Notes under the pieces: generated by a model | The model's input: only the letters and a program-made list of their open reading frames with translations | Databases searched by the model: none | Told to the model about the DNA's origin: nothing | DNA from: Shewanella ulleungensis | GTDB taxonomy: Bacteria > Pseudomonadota > Gammaproteobacteria > Enterobacterales > Shewanellaceae | DNA length: 64,000 bases | Direction: 5' to 3' | Assembly: GCF_014648315.1 (NCBI RefSeq) | Contig: NZ_BMQW01000002.1 | Coordinates: forward strand, 372,001 to 436,000 | Shown here: positions 46,914 through 56,718 of the stretch, one piece after another | Layout of the letters: the number at the start of each line of letters is the position of its first letter | How positions within the stretch are numbered: position 1 is the first letter of the stretch | Position numbers and translations under genes: made by a program

Positions 46914-47381
46914 ATGAAAGGCAATCCTGAAGTAATTGACGCCCTAAATTTATTGTTAACTGGCGAGTTATCAGCAATGGATCAGTATTTTGTACATGCT
47001 CACATGTATGAAGATTGGGGATTTAATGAATTATATACCCGAATCTTGCACGAGTCTGACGACGAAAAATTGCATGCAGCAAAACTTGTTCAACGCATTC
47101 TATTTTTAGAAGGTACCCCCGATGTTGGTAGTCGTGAAGCGTTGAATATTGGCAAAGATGTACAAGAAATGCTTAAAAATGATTTAGCCTACGAATATCA
47201 TGTAGCTGATAATTTACGTAAGGTTATTGCATTATGTGAAGCAAAGAATGACTATCAGACTCGCGAAATTTTAGAAGTGTTATTAGATGACACTGAATCT
47301 GACCACATGTACTGGTTAGAGAAGCAACTAGGTCTAATCGAACGTATTGGTTTACAAAACTATTTACAGACCAAAATGTAA
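46914..47381 (+). CDS. bfr: bacterioferritin, ferroxidase type subunit
   Basis: 155 residues. Ferroxidase ligands are intact: E18, E51, H54, E94, E128 and H131 (one-residue insertion in the last helix relative to E. coli). Position 52 is Lys, so heme cannot be ligated by Met in the usual way (DDEKLHAAK). This complements the preceding subunit. AGGAA precedes the ATG. Terminator directly downstream. Confidence 0.93.
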   Translation: MKGNPEVIDALNLLLTGELSAMDQYFVHAHMYEDWGFNELYTRILHESDDEKLHAAKLVQRILFLEGTPDVGSREALNIGKDVQEMLKNDLAYEYHVADNLRKVIALCEAKNDYQTREILEVLLDDTESDHMYWLEKQLGLIERIGLQNYLQTKM

Positions 47382-47410
47382 TCATTGTTAGATAATATGA
47401 TATTTTAAAT

Positions 47411-47437
47411 AAGCCCAACTGAGTTTGGGCTTTTTTG
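47411..47437 (+). terminator. terminator of the bfr pair
   Basis: AAGCCCAA / TTGGGCTT stem, 6-base loop, then a T-run. Confidence 0.9.
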
Positions 47438-47465
47438 TCTCTAAGATCTTGTTAATGACTGTGTA

Positions 47466-47481
47466 CTGTTTTTATATACAG
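47466..47481. promoter_or_regulatory. LexA (SOS) box of dinB
   Basis: CTGTTTTTATATACAG matches CTGT-N8-ACAG exactly, with an AT-only centre. It ends 40 bp before the dinB ATG and overlaps the likely promoter (TATTAT at 47485-47490). Confidence 0.88.
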
Positions 47482-47521
47482 TGGTATTATTTGGGTTACA
47501 TTAATCAGTGATGGTCAAAGA

Positions 47522-48601
47522 ATGCGTAAAATCATTCACATCGATATGGATTGTTACTATGCTGCGGTCGAAATGCGCGATTTTCCTGAGTTACGAGGGA
47601 AAGCCATTGCTGTCGGTGGCAGAAGTGATCGTCGCGGTGTGATAAGTACCTGCAGTTATGAGGCGCGTAAATTTGGTGTAAAAAGTGCAATGTCGAGTTA
47701 TCACGCATTGCAATTGTGCCCACAGTTAATCTTAGTGCCAGGACGAATGGATGTGTATAAGTCAGTTTCGATGCAAATACGTGAGATTTTTCATCGTTAT
47801 ACTGACTTAGTCGAACCATTGTCGTTAGACGAGGCCTACTTAGATGTTACAGATTGCACCGAACATAAAGGCAGTGCCACTCTTATTGCTAACGCTATAC
47901 GCGATGAAATATTTGCTGTCACAGGATTAACTGCTTCAGCGGGTGTTGCGCCAATCAAGTTTTTAGCCAAAATTGCCTCGGATTTAAATAAGCCTAATGG
48001 TCAATATGTGATAACGCCAAATCAAATTACTGACTTTGTTAAAGACTTACCTTTGAGTAAAATCCCTGGTGTTGGCAAGGTTACTTCACAAAAACTGGCT
48101 GATATCGGTTTAGTCACCTGCTTTGATGTACAACAATACCCTAGAGTTAAACTGATTGAAGCATTTGGTAAATTTGGTCATGTCCTGATTGAACGTGCTC
48201 AAGGCATTGATACTCGCCAGATTAGCCCGCACAGAGTACGAAAGTCTGTCGGTGTTGAAACCACCTTAGCCAAAGATATTTTCACCTTAGAGCAATGTCA
48301 TCAAGTATTACCACAACTGATTCAGGAATTGAGTGCGCGGGTACATCGCAGTGCTAAAGACCGACAGATCCATAAGCAAGTTGTTAAATTAAAATTCAAT
48401 GATTTCAAACAGACCACGATAGAACATCGTAGCGATGCTATTTCTGTGAATATGTTTCACGAATTGTTAAAGCAGGCTCTGCAGCGCAGCCAAGGGCGTG
48501 GGATCCGATTAATCGGTGTGAGTGTTGGTTTAGCAAATATAGTGCAAGGGCAATCGAGTGATCCTACTGATAATTTAACTCAACTTGATTTACAATTTTA
48601 G
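47522..48601 (+). CDS. dinB: DNA polymerase IV (Y family)
   Basis: Translesion polymerase, 359 residues. [20 protein letters not shown] holds the first catalytic Asp; [12 protein letters not shown] holds the catalytic Asp-Glu pair near residue 103. The helix-hairpin-helix [17 protein letters not shown] and the little-finger domain follow. The C-terminal QLDLQF matches the beta-clamp-binding motif. An upstream LexA box indicates SOS control. Confidence 0.96.
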   Translation: MRKIIHIDMDCYYAAVEMRDFPELRGKAIAVGGRSDRRGVISTCSYEARKFGVKSAMSSYHALQLCPQLILVPGRMDVYKSVSMQIREIFHRYTDLVEPLSLDEAYLDVTDCTEHKGSATLIANAIRDEIFAVTGLTASAGVAPIKFLAKIASDLNKPNGQYVITPNQITDFVKDLPLSKIPGVGKVTSQKLADIGLVTCFDVQQYPRVKLIEAFGKFGHVLIERAQGIDTRQISPHRVRKSVGVETTLAKDIFTLEQCHQVLPQLIQELSARVHRSAKDRQIHKQVVKLKFNDFKQTTIEHRSDAISVNMFHELLKQALQRSQGRGIRLIGVSVGLANIVQGQSSDPTDNLTQLDLQF

Positions 48602-48623
48602 CTCGCTTTTTTTACTGCTACGC

Positions 48624-48657
48624 ACAAAAAAGGCAACATAATGTTGCCTTTGATTTT
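48624..48657. terminator. bidirectional terminator between dinB and pepD
   Basis: AAAGGCAACA / TGTTGCCTTT stem with a 3-base loop and A/T tracts on both sides; it serves two convergent genes. Confidence 0.88.
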
Positions 48658-48689
48658 GTGATAAATTATTTAATCAAGCCGCTAACGTA

Positions 48690-50153
48690 TTACGCATCTT
48701 TGGCCGGAATACGCTCTAATACCGCCAGTAACAATTCCCAATACTGACCTACAGTTGTGATGTTAACCATTTCATCTGGACTGTGTGGGTATCGGATTGT
48801 CGGGCCAATCGATACCATGTCCATGTGTGGATACGGTTCTTTAAATAAACCACATTCAAGACCAGCATGGATGACCATGATTGTCGGATCTTTTTTATAA
48901 ATATCATTATAGGTTTCACGCACTATGGCCATAACAGGCGAGCTAGTATCGGGCTTCCAGCCTGGGTAAGCGCCGCTTAAATCAATACTTGCACCCGAAA
49001 GGTTAGCAAGGGCAGTGAGCATACCTGCAACTTCTTCACGACCAGAGTCGATTAACGAGCGGATAAGGCACAATATTTCAACGCTTTCATCTTCAGTACT
49101 GATCACGCCGATATTAAGCGATGTTTCGGTAACACCTTCAACTTCATCACTCATGCGGATAACACCATTAGGGCTGGCATGAAGTAAATCGATTAAAGTA
49201 TTTTGCGCCTCTTCGCCCATGACTTTGGCAGGCATGGCAATCTCTGCGAGAGTCAATAACATGCCAGGATCCGCTATAGCTAACTCTTCGCGCACCAATG
49301 CTTGGAAAGTGTCTATTGCCTGTTTAAGTGCTGCAACATTTTCGCTTGGTAGCATAAAGGTCATATTGGCTTCACGCGGAATGGCGTTACGCAGTGAACC
49401 ACCGGTAAAGCTAACCAGTTCAATGGCTAATTCATCACTGTATTTAAACAAAAAGCGCGCTAATAATTTATTGGCATTGCCTCGCCCTAGGTGAATGTTC
49501 ACCCCTGAGTGGCCACCTTTTAGGCCTGACATCGTCATTGAAAAACTGGCATTACTTTGCTCTGGTGCTTGCCATGACATAGGTACACTGATTTGTGCAT
49601 CAACGCCACCAGCACATCCCATGTAGATTTCGCCTTCTTGTTCAGAATCGGTATTGATAAGAATATCAGCCTCAAGGTAACCTGCTTCTAAGCCAAAAGC
49701 CCCTGTCATGCCCGCTTCTTCATCAATGGTTAACAATACTTCTAATGGTCCGTGCTTAATGTCTTTGCTGCCTAAAACGGCTAAAGCCGACGACATGCCG
49801 ATACCGTTGTCAGAACCTAATGTAGTCCCTCTAGCTTTAACCCAATCTCCATCTACATAAGCTTCGATAGGATCCGTTTCAAAATTATGGACTTTGTCAG
49901 CGTTTTTTTGTGGCACCATATCAATGTGTGCTTGAAGCACCACTATTTTGCAATTTTCCATACCTGGCGTTGCAGGCTTACGAATAATTAAGTTACCTAC
50001 TTTATCTTCAACTACCGCAAGTCCTTGGGCTTTAGCCCACTGTTGAATATATTGTGATAATGCATGTTCATGTTTTGAAGGATGTGGAATAGCGCAAATT
50101 TGTTCAAACCATTGCCAAAGAGGCTGAGGATATAATTGAGTTAATGCAGTCAC
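48690..50153 (-). CDS. pepD: aminoacyl-histidine dipeptidase (M20)
   Basis: Cytosolic zinc dipeptidase that cleaves Xaa-His dipeptides such as carnosine. 487 residues. Zn ligands are in VLQAHIDMVPQKN and the catalytic Glu in TIDEEAGMTGAFG; NTDSEQEGEIYMGCAGG and the lid-domain stretch GGHSGVNIHLGRGNANK are family hallmarks. Convergent with dinB. Confidence 0.95.
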   Translation of the reverse strand: MTALTQLYPQPLWQWFEQICAIPHPSKHEHALSQYIQQWAKAQGLAVVEDKVGNLIIRKPATPGMENCKIVVLQAHIDMVPQKNADKVHNFETDPIEAYVDGDWVKARGTTLGSDNGIGMSSALAVLGSKDIKHGPLEVLLTIDEEAGMTGAFGLEAGYLEADILINTDSEQEGEIYMGCAGGVDAQISVPMSWQAPEQSNASFSMTMSGLKGGHSGVNIHLGRGNANKLLARFLFKYSDELAIELVSFTGGSLRNAIPREANMTFMLPSENVAALKQAIDTFQALVREELAIADPGMLLTLAEIAMPAKVMGEEAQNTLIDLLHASPNGVIRMSDEVEGVTETSLNIGVISTEDESVEILCLIRSLIDSGREEVAGMLTALANLSGASIDLSGAYPGWKPDTSSPVMAIVRETYNDIYKKDPTIMVIHAGLECGLFKEPYPHMDMVSIGPTIRYPHSPDEMVNITTVGQYWELLLAVLERIPAKDA

Positions 50154-50196
50154 GAAACGCCCTCTATGAAGAATTCAGTCGAATACGACAGATGTT

Positions 50197-50252
50197 ATAC
50201 CCAATCAACCTGAAGATGCATGTTTGAGGGCATCACCAGGTAGATTGGGTAT
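50197..50252. repeat. 56-bp palindromic hairpin element
   Basis: The ends ATACCCAATC and GATTGGGTAT form a perfect 10-bp stem. One unpaired base on each side leads into ACCTG/CAGGT, then GATGC/GCATC around an ATGTTTGAGG loop. It lies between the divergent pepD and M17 peptidase genes. Elements of this type (ATACCCAATC.ACCTG) look like dispersed repeats in Shewanella and Vibrio; copy number is not testable here. Confidence 0.75.
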
Positions 50253-50379
50253 AGAACTGCAAATATTTTAACATATTCTTCGGCGTTACTTGATATTGCC
50301 AAACCAATTTGCCAAGGTTTAGGCCACAAATCTGTAAATAAATATGAACCATCAACTCTGTTGTTGAATAAGGACTTTT

Positions 50380-51921
50380 ATGACTCAAATAAATCCAACT
50401 GTGCAAGCATTTCAAGTGCCTTTTATTGATGTCACTAGTGACGATGCCATTTTTGAAGGTGAGGGTTGGGATGCTGTAGTGGTTATTGCACCGAGTCTTG
50501 CCGATATTAAGCAAGATGAAATTAATTTACTGGCAGCTCATGCTCGCCAAATTGATATGCGTGTTGGCAAAAGTGCCACTTTACTGTTTGCCCCAGGATT
50601 AGCCGGTGGACGTTTAATTATCTCGCCGGTTGTTGATGCTGATAATACTTACAACGATGTACGTGTATTTGCAAAAGCCGCGCGTGATGGCATTGCTATT
50701 GCAAAAGCTGCTGGCGCGACTAAGCCATTACTTGTTGTCCCTTCTGTGGGTGATAAGCGCTATCAATATGCACAACAAGTTGCAGCCCTCGCATGTGGGC
50801 AAGAGTTGTGGCAACCATTAGAAGCTCGTGAAGCTCATGCATTAGTTCCTAGTTTTAAAGCCATTGGTTTACTCAATAGTGCTTGTTATAGCCTATTAGT
50901 GAATGCCGCGGAATCTGGGCGTGTGTTAGCTCGTGATCTTTGCGGTACTGATCCAGAGCGTATGTCTGCTATTGGCTTTGCGCAACACTGTGTCGACGCT
51001 TTTGCTGATAGCGGTCTCGCCGTGTCGGTGATTGACCAAGTTGAAAAATTAAAAAATGATTACCCATTATTAAGTGCTGTAGGGCGAAGCTCGTTTGGTG
51101 TTGATCGCCATCATCCTCGGGTGGTAAAACTTGAATATGTAGGCGAGGGGCCCGTAACCAAAACCTTATTCTTTGCCGGTAAAGGTGTTGTTTATGATAC
51201 AGGTGGCGCTGACATTAAAGTGGCTGGCTCTATGGCAGGTATGAGCCGTGATAAAGGCGGCGCGGCTGCTGTTGCCGGATTAATGAAGGCGCTCTCTATC
51301 TTCAAGCCAAAAGGGATTAAAGTGGTGGCTGAATTAGGATTGGTGAGAAACAGTATTGGCAGCGATGCATTTGTTACCGATGAGATTATTCGTAGTCATG
51401 CTGGAGTACGTGTGCGGATCGGGAATACCGATGCTGAAGGACGTTTAGTGCTTGCTGATTTATTGTCGCATTTACGTATTCAAGCAGAGCAGGCGGTTAA
51501 TCCGCAATTATTTTCGGTTGCAACACTAACCGGTCATGTGGTCAGGGCGTATGGCGGTTACTCGGCTTTAATTGAAAACAGCGTGGCTAAACAACAAGGT
51601 GTAGCGGCATTGTTGGCAAATGTTGGTGAGCAATGGGGGGAGCCATTTGAAGTATCGCGCTTGCGCCCAGAAGACTTTGACAAAGTAGCAGACAAAAATG
51701 GAGCGGCCGATGTAGTGTCTTCAAATAATGGTCCCTCGTCCATTACCGCGCGCGGGCACCAATATCCTGCTGCTTTCTTGTTAAAAGCGTCTGGTTTACA
51801 ACAAACACCCTTGGCATTTACTCACATTGATATCGCTGGCAGTGCCGTTGAAGGCGATCCTCTTTACGGTAAGCCTACTTCGAGCCCTTTGGTTGCTTTA
51901 TTACAGTTTGCCGTGGTGTAG
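50380..51921 (+). CDS. M17 leucyl aminopeptidase family protein (second)
   Basis: 513 residues. The C-terminal catalytic domain has FAGKGVVYDTGGADIKVAGS (in place of the usual [10 protein letters not shown]) with Lys and Asp metal ligands, DKGGAAAVAGLMK, and [16 protein letters not shown]. The N-terminal domain differs from PepA. AAGGA precedes the ATG. It is next to pepD, so two peptidases stand divergently around a hairpin element. Substrate preference unknown. Confidence 0.88.
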   Translation: MTQINPTVQAFQVPFIDVTSDDAIFEGEGWDAVVVIAPSLADIKQDEINLLAAHARQIDMRVGKSATLLFAPGLAGGRLIISPVVDADNTYNDVRVFAKAARDGIAIAKAAGATKPLLVVPSVGDKRYQYAQQVAALACGQELWQPLEAREAHALVPSFKAIGLLNSACYSLLVNAAESGRVLARDLCGTDPERMSAIGFAQHCVDAFADSGLAVSVIDQVEKLKNDYPLLSAVGRSSFGVDRHHPRVVKLEYVGEGPVTKTLFFAGKGVVYDTGGADIKVAGSMAGMSRDKGGAAAVAGLMKALSIFKPKGIKVVAELGLVRNSIGSDAFVTDEIIRSHAGVRVRIGNTDAEGRLVLADLLSHLRIQAEQAVNPQLFSVATLTGHVVRAYGGYSALIENSVAKQQGVAALLANVGEQWGEPFEVSRLRPEDFDKVADKNGAADVVSSNNGPSSITARGHQYPAAFLLKASGLQQTPLAFTHIDIAGSAVEGDPLYGKPTSSPLVALLQFAVV

Positions 51922-52264
51922 GGTTTGTTTGTGTAATTGTTTGTTTATATAGGGTTTAATTCTATCGCTACATTCTGGTAACAATAGTTATACATAGTTT
52001 TAATACAGCTTAATTGTAATTAAATCACTTTTATTGAAGTTTTTGTGAATTAAAGCAAATAATACTTGTAATTAAATTACAGTTTTGTATAATTCATTTC
52101 GTCGACAAGCAGTATGTTTATCGGCTCTAGTTAATCCAGGATGGATATAGCCTCCAGGGATCTGAGTGACAAGTTGTCTCAACGGATTTGAGAAATGTAC
52201 GTTCCAAGGAACCGAACCAAGCTTTACTAGGTTTATGCAACTTAACTTTATTCAGGAGAAGACC
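51922..52264. other. leader region of the 31-codon ORF
   Basis: After the M17 gene stop comes an AT-rich tract with a near-consensus promoter at 52066-52093, then about 165 nt of leader with short hairpins: GAC/GTC within TGAGTGACAAGTTGTCTCA (about 52163-52181) and GTTCC/GGAAC (52201-52212). Confidence 0.55.
52066..52093 (+). promoter_or_regulatory. near-consensus sigma-70 promoter
   Basis: TTGTAA, a 16-bp spacer and a perfect TATAAT, placing the transcript start near 52100. It drives the unit that ends at the terminator 52517-52544. Confidence 0.7.
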
Positions 52265-52360
52265 ATGTCTTATACAGGAAACGGCAAAATTTATTGGCAA
52301 AACACTTGGTTTGCTGATGTAACAGTTTTACGTGGCGGTATTTTCGCCATGAAATTTTAA
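52265..52360 (+). CDS. 31-residue small protein of unknown family
   Basis: The ATG at 52265 follows AGGAG at seven bases' spacing, the best ribosome-binding site in the neighbourhood. The peptide begins MSYTGNGKIYWQNTWFADVT and ends RGGIFAMKF; it is rich in aromatics (Y, W, F) and has no clear membrane helix. It has its own promoter and terminator. The frame is open upstream to 52166, but only this ATG has a Shine-Dalgarno. Not recognised. It could be a genuine small protein or the reading frame of a regulatory RNA. Confidence 0.55.
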   Translation: MSYTGNGKIYWQNTWFADVTVLRGGIFAMKF

Positions 52361-52782
52361 GAATTGACCCTCTTAAAGTAGCTTTAATATCCATCAACCT
52401 TTTGTTCGTCGCGTTTGACGGTTTTAGACAAGGTGGTAAATTATTTAATTTATCGCCACATCACGTTAAGTGGTGCTAGCTTTCCTTTCCCCATATGGGA
52501 TGCTTGTAACATGTCTGCCTACTCTTTTGAGTAGGCTTTTTTTTGCCTGTAATTTATGACTTCTGTTTAGTCCGTTATATAAAACTCTGTAATCTTTCAA
52601 CAAAATGGCAAATTATAGCTATAACGTCCGTAAGTACTTATAATCCTCGTTCTATAAAGTTAGTAAGCATTAATGACGCTAATTTTACGACTTTAGCCAC
52701 TGTGAATGAGTAGGCTAAATCCTACCTAATAATATTAAAACAATTACTTATACTTTAACCCTTACCCAAGGAACCCTGTTCC
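52361..52782. other. 3' part of the small unit and promoter region of the purine permease
   Basis: Contains a hairpin GGTGGTAAAT / ATTTATCGCC (about 52431-52457), a CAC/GTG stem near 52461-52472, and the strong terminator 52517-52544. The remainder to 52782 is the AT-rich promoter region of the permease gene. I see no match to the purine riboswitch core. Confidence 0.5.
52517..52544 (+). terminator. strong terminator of the 31-codon unit
   Basis: GCCTACTC / GAGTAGGC perfect stem with a TTTT loop, then eight T. It separates the unit from the purine permease. Confidence 0.93.
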
Positions 52783-54072
52783 ATGTTAGAAAAACTTTTC
52801 AAATTAAAAGAGCACAACACCAACCTGAAGCAAGAAGCGATTGCAGGCCTAACAACATTTTTAACCATGGCTTACATTATTTTTGTAAACCCAATGATGT
52901 TAGCTGACGCCGGAATGGATCACGGCGCAGTATTTGTCGCCACTTGTTTAGCTGCTGCAGTGGGTTGTTTGGTGATGGGGTTGTTAGCTAATTATCCTAT
53001 TGCGTTGGCACCTGGAATGGGTTTGAATGCTTTTTTTACTTACACTGTTGTCGGTGAGATGGGCTATAGCTGGGAAACTGCATTAGGTGCGGTGTTTATG
53101 TCTGGCGTGTGCTTTTTAATTTTATCACTAGTGAAAATCCGTGAGTGGATTGTCAACAGTATCCCCATGTCTTTGCGCTTTGGTATTGCTGCAGGTATTG
53201 GATTGTTTTTAGCGCTTATAGGCCTTAAGAGTGCTGGTATTGTGGTTGCAAGTCCTGCCACTTTAGTCACTATGGGAGATATTACTTCATTCCCTGCGAT
53301 TATGGCGGCATTGGGGTTTTTCTTAATTATTGCAATGGTACAGCGCGGCTTAAAAGCTGCGGTTATCTTCAGTATTTTAATTGTGACGGTATTAGGTTTG
53401 TTGTTTGGCGATGTGCAATATAACGGATTGGTTTCATTACCCCCGTCTATTGCGCCGACTTTTATGAAAATGGACTTGTCTAGCGTGCTTGAAGTGAGCA
53501 TGTTGTCAGTGATTTTCGCTTTCTTATTTGTCGACCTATTTGATACATCTGGTACGTTAGTGGCAGTGGCTCAACGAGGTGGCTTACTCGATGAGAAAGG
53601 TCGTTTACCTCGTGTTAAACGAGCGTTAACGGCAGACAGTGTGGCCACCATTGCTGGTGCGGCGTTAGGTACCTCAACCACAACCAGTTATATCGAAAGT
53701 ACTGCTGGTGTGAGTGCTGGCGGGCGAACGGGTTTAACAGCTGTTATTGTCGGGTTGCTGTTTATTGCTGCATTATTTATTTCGCCTTTAGCGGGTATGG
53801 TGCCAGCTTATGCCACTGCAGGAACATTGTTCTACGTTGCTATTTTAATGATGTCTGGTCTCGTTAATGTTGAATGGGAAGATTTAACCGAAGCGGCTCC
53901 GGTTGTCGTGACGTGTTTACTTATGCCATTAACATTTTCAATCGCTAATGCGATTGGATTAGGTTTTATCTCCTATGCGGTGATCAAATTGTTGACCGGT
54001 CGTTTTAAAGATTTGAACTCAGGCATTTTAGTTGTTGCGGCGTTATTTATGGTTAAATTTGCTTATAGTTAA
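52783..54072 (+). CDS. NCS2-family purine permease (AzgA/PbuG-like)
   Basis: Inner-membrane importer of adenine, guanine or hypoxanthine. 429 residues, about 12-14 helices. Motifs: AGLTTFLTMAYIIFVNP near residue 21, GMGLNAFFTYTVVG, FLFVDLFDTSGTLVAV and TSTTTSYIESTAGVSAGGRTG, the latter two lining the substrate site. Own terminator. Exact base specificity cannot be read. Confidence 0.9.
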   Translation: MLEKLFKLKEHNTNLKQEAIAGLTTFLTMAYIIFVNPMMLADAGMDHGAVFVATCLAAAVGCLVMGLLANYPIALAPGMGLNAFFTYTVVGEMGYSWETALGAVFMSGVCFLILSLVKIREWIVNSIPMSLRFGIAAGIGLFLALIGLKSAGIVVASPATLVTMGDITSFPAIMAALGFFLIIAMVQRGLKAAVIFSILIVTVLGLLFGDVQYNGLVSLPPSIAPTFMKMDLSSVLEVSMLSVIFAFLFVDLFDTSGTLVAVAQRGGLLDEKGRLPRVKRALTADSVATIAGAALGTSTTTSYIESTAGVSAGGRTGLTAVIVGLLFIAALFISPLAGMVPAYATAGTLFYVAILMMSGLVNVEWEDLTEAAPVVVTCLLMPLTFSIANAIGLGFISYAVIKLLTGRFKDLNSGILVVAALFMVKFAYS

Positions 54073-54134
54073 TGTTACTGCTGAAGATATTGCTATTGTC
54101 GTTGCAACATCGTTAATGACATAACGATTAACTT

Positions 54135-54158
54135 AAGGGACCTTTGGTCCCTTTTTTA
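54135..54158 (+). terminator. permease terminator
   Basis: AAGGGACC / GGTCCCTT stem with a TTT loop, then a T-run. Confidence 0.92.
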
Positions 54159-54263
54159 TGGGTGAAAAATAAAAAAACTCCTGTATTAGCGGCTTTCACT
54201 ATGAATTATTCACTTTATTGGGTATAAAAATAATTCGAATATTTTAGTTAACTGAGTGAAGTC

Positions 54264-55373
54264 ATGGGTTATCGGCGTGTGGTGGTTAAGTTAGGGACTA
54301 GTGTGCTGACATCGGGCAGTAAAAAGCTCGATAAAGCGCATATGGTGGAATTAGCAAGGCAAATGGCCATGCTAATGCGTGCTGGGGTAGAGGTCGTATT
54401 ATGTACTTCTGGGGCGATAGCTGCAGGGCGTGAACATCTTCAATACCCGGTATTTCCCGACACCATGGCGAATAAGCAATTACTGGCCGCTGTGGGGCAA
54501 AGTCAGTTAATCCTAGCCTGGTCACAATTGTTTAGTATTTATGGTTTGCATGTGGGGCAACTATTACTGACTCGTGCTGATCTGCAAGACCGTGAGCGCT
54601 ATCTTAATGCTCGCGATACCTTAAATGCTTTATTAGCTAATAATATCATCCCAATTATTAATGAAAATGATGCCGTGGCGACCAATGAAATTAAAGTCGG
54701 TGATAATGATAATTTATCTGCGCGTGCAGCCTTGTTGTGTGATGCTGATTTACTGATTTTATTGACCGATCAAAAAGGCCTATTTGATGCCGATCCTCGC
54801 ACGAATCCTGATGCACAATTGATTAAGGAAGTGGCTAATATTGATGATAGTTTGCGTTTATTAGCTGGCGGTTCTGTTTCGGGTTTAGGCACTGGTGGTA
54901 TGGCGACAAAACTTGAAGCGGCCGATATTGCTCGTCGTGCCGGTATTGAGGTGGTGATTGCATCAGGCCATCACCCTGATGTGATTGCCAAAGTGGCTGC
55001 GCGTGAATCTGTTGGTACCCATTTCAGTGCTATCGAAAATCCGTTAGAAAGCCGTAAACAGTGGATCTTAGCAGGGCCTGCCACTCAAGGTAAATTGATT
55101 GTTGATGCTGGTGCTTCAACCGCTGTGGTAGCAAATGGACGTAGTTTATTGTCCAAAGGGATTATAGCAGTCGAAGGTAAATTTGAGCGTGGAGCAACCT
55201 TGCTTATCGTTGATCAAAAAGGAAAAGTATTGGCCAAAGGAATGAGTCGATACTGTGCTAACGATTTAAGTAAAATTAGTGGCAAGCACTCAAATGATAT
55301 TGAGCCTTTGCTGGGTTATGACTACGGAGATGCCATCATTCATCGTAATGATATGGTTGTACTCGATAATTAA
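54264..55373 (+). CDS. proB: glutamate 5-kinase
   Basis: First step of proline synthesis: glutamate plus ATP gives glutamyl phosphate. 369 residues: an amino-acid kinase domain ([15 protein letters not shown] at the start, [47 protein letters not shown]) and a C-terminal PUA domain (about residues 275-360). Followed 10 bp later by proA. Confidence 0.96.
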   Translation: MGYRRVVVKLGTSVLTSGSKKLDKAHMVELARQMAMLMRAGVEVVLCTSGAIAAGREHLQYPVFPDTMANKQLLAAVGQSQLILAWSQLFSIYGLHVGQLLLTRADLQDRERYLNARDTLNALLANNIIPIINENDAVATNEIKVGDNDNLSARAALLCDADLLILLTDQKGLFDADPRTNPDAQLIKEVANIDDSLRLLAGGSVSGLGTGGMATKLEAADIARRAGIEVVIASGHHPDVIAKVAARESVGTHFSAIENPLESRKQWILAGPATQGKLIVDAGASTAVVANGRSLLSKGIIAVEGKFERGATLLIVDQKGKVLAKGMSRYCANDLSKISGKHSNDIEPLLGYDYGDAIIHRNDMVVLDN

Positions 55374-55383
55374 GGATAAGCAT

Positions 55384-56658
55384 ATGTCTGCCACAGAAAC
55401 AGAATATTTAACCCAACTTGGACAGCGCGCTAAAAGTGCCAGTTTTACTTTAGCTGCATTATCGTCCAAGCAAAAATCGGCTTTGTTAACCGAAATTGCT
55501 CATCAGTTGGGCGAACATAAAGATCAGATATTGCTCGCTAATGCGCAAGATGTTGCTAATGCTAAACGTAATGGTTTAACCGATGCGATGATCGATCGAT
55601 TAATGCTTGATGAAGGCCGTTTAGCGGGAATTATTGCCGATATTGATAATGTGATAGCACTTGCTGATCCCGTTGGAAATGAAGCTGAAAGTCGAGTTCT
55701 TGATAACGGCCTACGTTTAACGCGTAGGAGTGTGCCATTAGGTGTGGTGGGGGTTATTTATGAAGCTCGCCCTAATGTTACCGTCGACATTGCAGTGTTA
55801 GCGCTTAAAACGGGTAATGCGGTTATTTTGCGTGGCGGTAAAGAAACGCTCAAATCAAACAAAGTATTAAGCGACGTTATTCGTTTAGCATTAGTCAGCC
55901 AAAAATTACCTCAAGATGCAGTACAGCTAATTGACTCACCCGATAGAAGTATTGTTAGCGGTTTATTGCGCTTAGATAAATACGTCGACATGATTATTCC
56001 GCGTGGTGGGCAAAACTTGCAGCGTCTATGTGCAGAGCAGTCGAGTATCCCAGTTATCTTAGGCGGCATTGGTATTTGCCACTTGTTTGTTGATAAACAC
56101 GCAGACTTAGTGCGGGCGATTGATGTTATCGCCAATGCAAAAGTGCAACGTCCTACCGTGTGTAATGCACTGGATACATTATTAGTTCATCAAAATATTG
56201 CCGCTGAATTTATCCCTAATATCGTATCGCATCTTCATTCGTTAGGGGTGCGTTTTCACGCATGTGCTCACACCATATCTTATTTGGATGGTTTAGGTTT
56301 TGATGTGACCCCGGCTCACGATGAGTCTTTTTCAACTGAATGGTTGTCGTTAACCTTAGGCATAAGAGTTGTGAATGATATCGATGCTGCTGTTGAACAC
56401 ATTAGACTGTATTCCAGCGGTCACTCTGAAGCGATTTTAACTGACGATATTCATGCCGCTGCGCATTTTATGAATCAAGTGGATTCAGCTGCAGTTTATG
56501 TCAATGCCAGTACACGTTTTACAGATGGTTCTCAATTTGGTTTAGGTGCAGAAGTTGCGGTGAGTACGCAAAAGTTACATGCTCGCGGCCCAATGGCACT
56601 AGATGCATTAACTACTTATAAATGGCTTGCCTGGGGAGATTACACCAGCAGGCAATAA
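55384..56658 (+). CDS. proA: gamma-glutamyl phosphate reductase
   Basis: Second step of proline synthesis; acts with ProB. 424 residues from ATG 55384 (AAGGA upstream); longer in-frame codons lie inside proB and are ignored. Conserved: [42 protein letters not shown], the catalytic Cys in [14 protein letters not shown], and [19 protein letters not shown]. Confidence 0.96.
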   Translation: MSATETEYLTQLGQRAKSASFTLAALSSKQKSALLTEIAHQLGEHKDQILLANAQDVANAKRNGLTDAMIDRLMLDEGRLAGIIADIDNVIALADPVGNEAESRVLDNGLRLTRRSVPLGVVGVIYEARPNVTVDIAVLALKTGNAVILRGGKETLKSNKVLSDVIRLALVSQKLPQDAVQLIDSPDRSIVSGLLRLDKYVDMIIPRGGQNLQRLCAEQSSIPVILGGIGICHLFVDKHADLVRAIDVIANAKVQRPTVCNALDTLLVHQNIAAEFIPNIVSHLHSLGVRFHACAHTISYLDGLGFDVTPAHDESFSTEWLSLTLGIRVVNDIDAAVEHIRLYSSGHSEAILTDDIHAAAHFMNQVDSAAVYVNASTRFTDGSQFGLGAEVAVSTQKLHARGPMALDALTTYKWLAWGDYTSRQ

Positions 56659-56674
56659 AGGGTAATGAACACAT

Positions 56675-56706
56675 GTAACAAGGGCGCTGTTTAGCGCCCT
56701 TGTTAC
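56675..56706. terminator. bidirectional terminator between proA and the small membrane-protein gene
   Basis: A 14-bp perfect stem GTAACAAGGGCGCT / AGCGCCCTTGTTAC with a GTTT loop. It lacks a long T-run but is very stable and lies between convergent genes. Confidence 0.75.
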
Positions 56707-56718
56707 ATAAATAGTTAT

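Noticed and set aside
52100..52264. purine riboswitch controlling the NCS2 permease
   Set aside because: No match to the purine aptamer core that I can see, and a strong terminator separates this leader from the permease gene.
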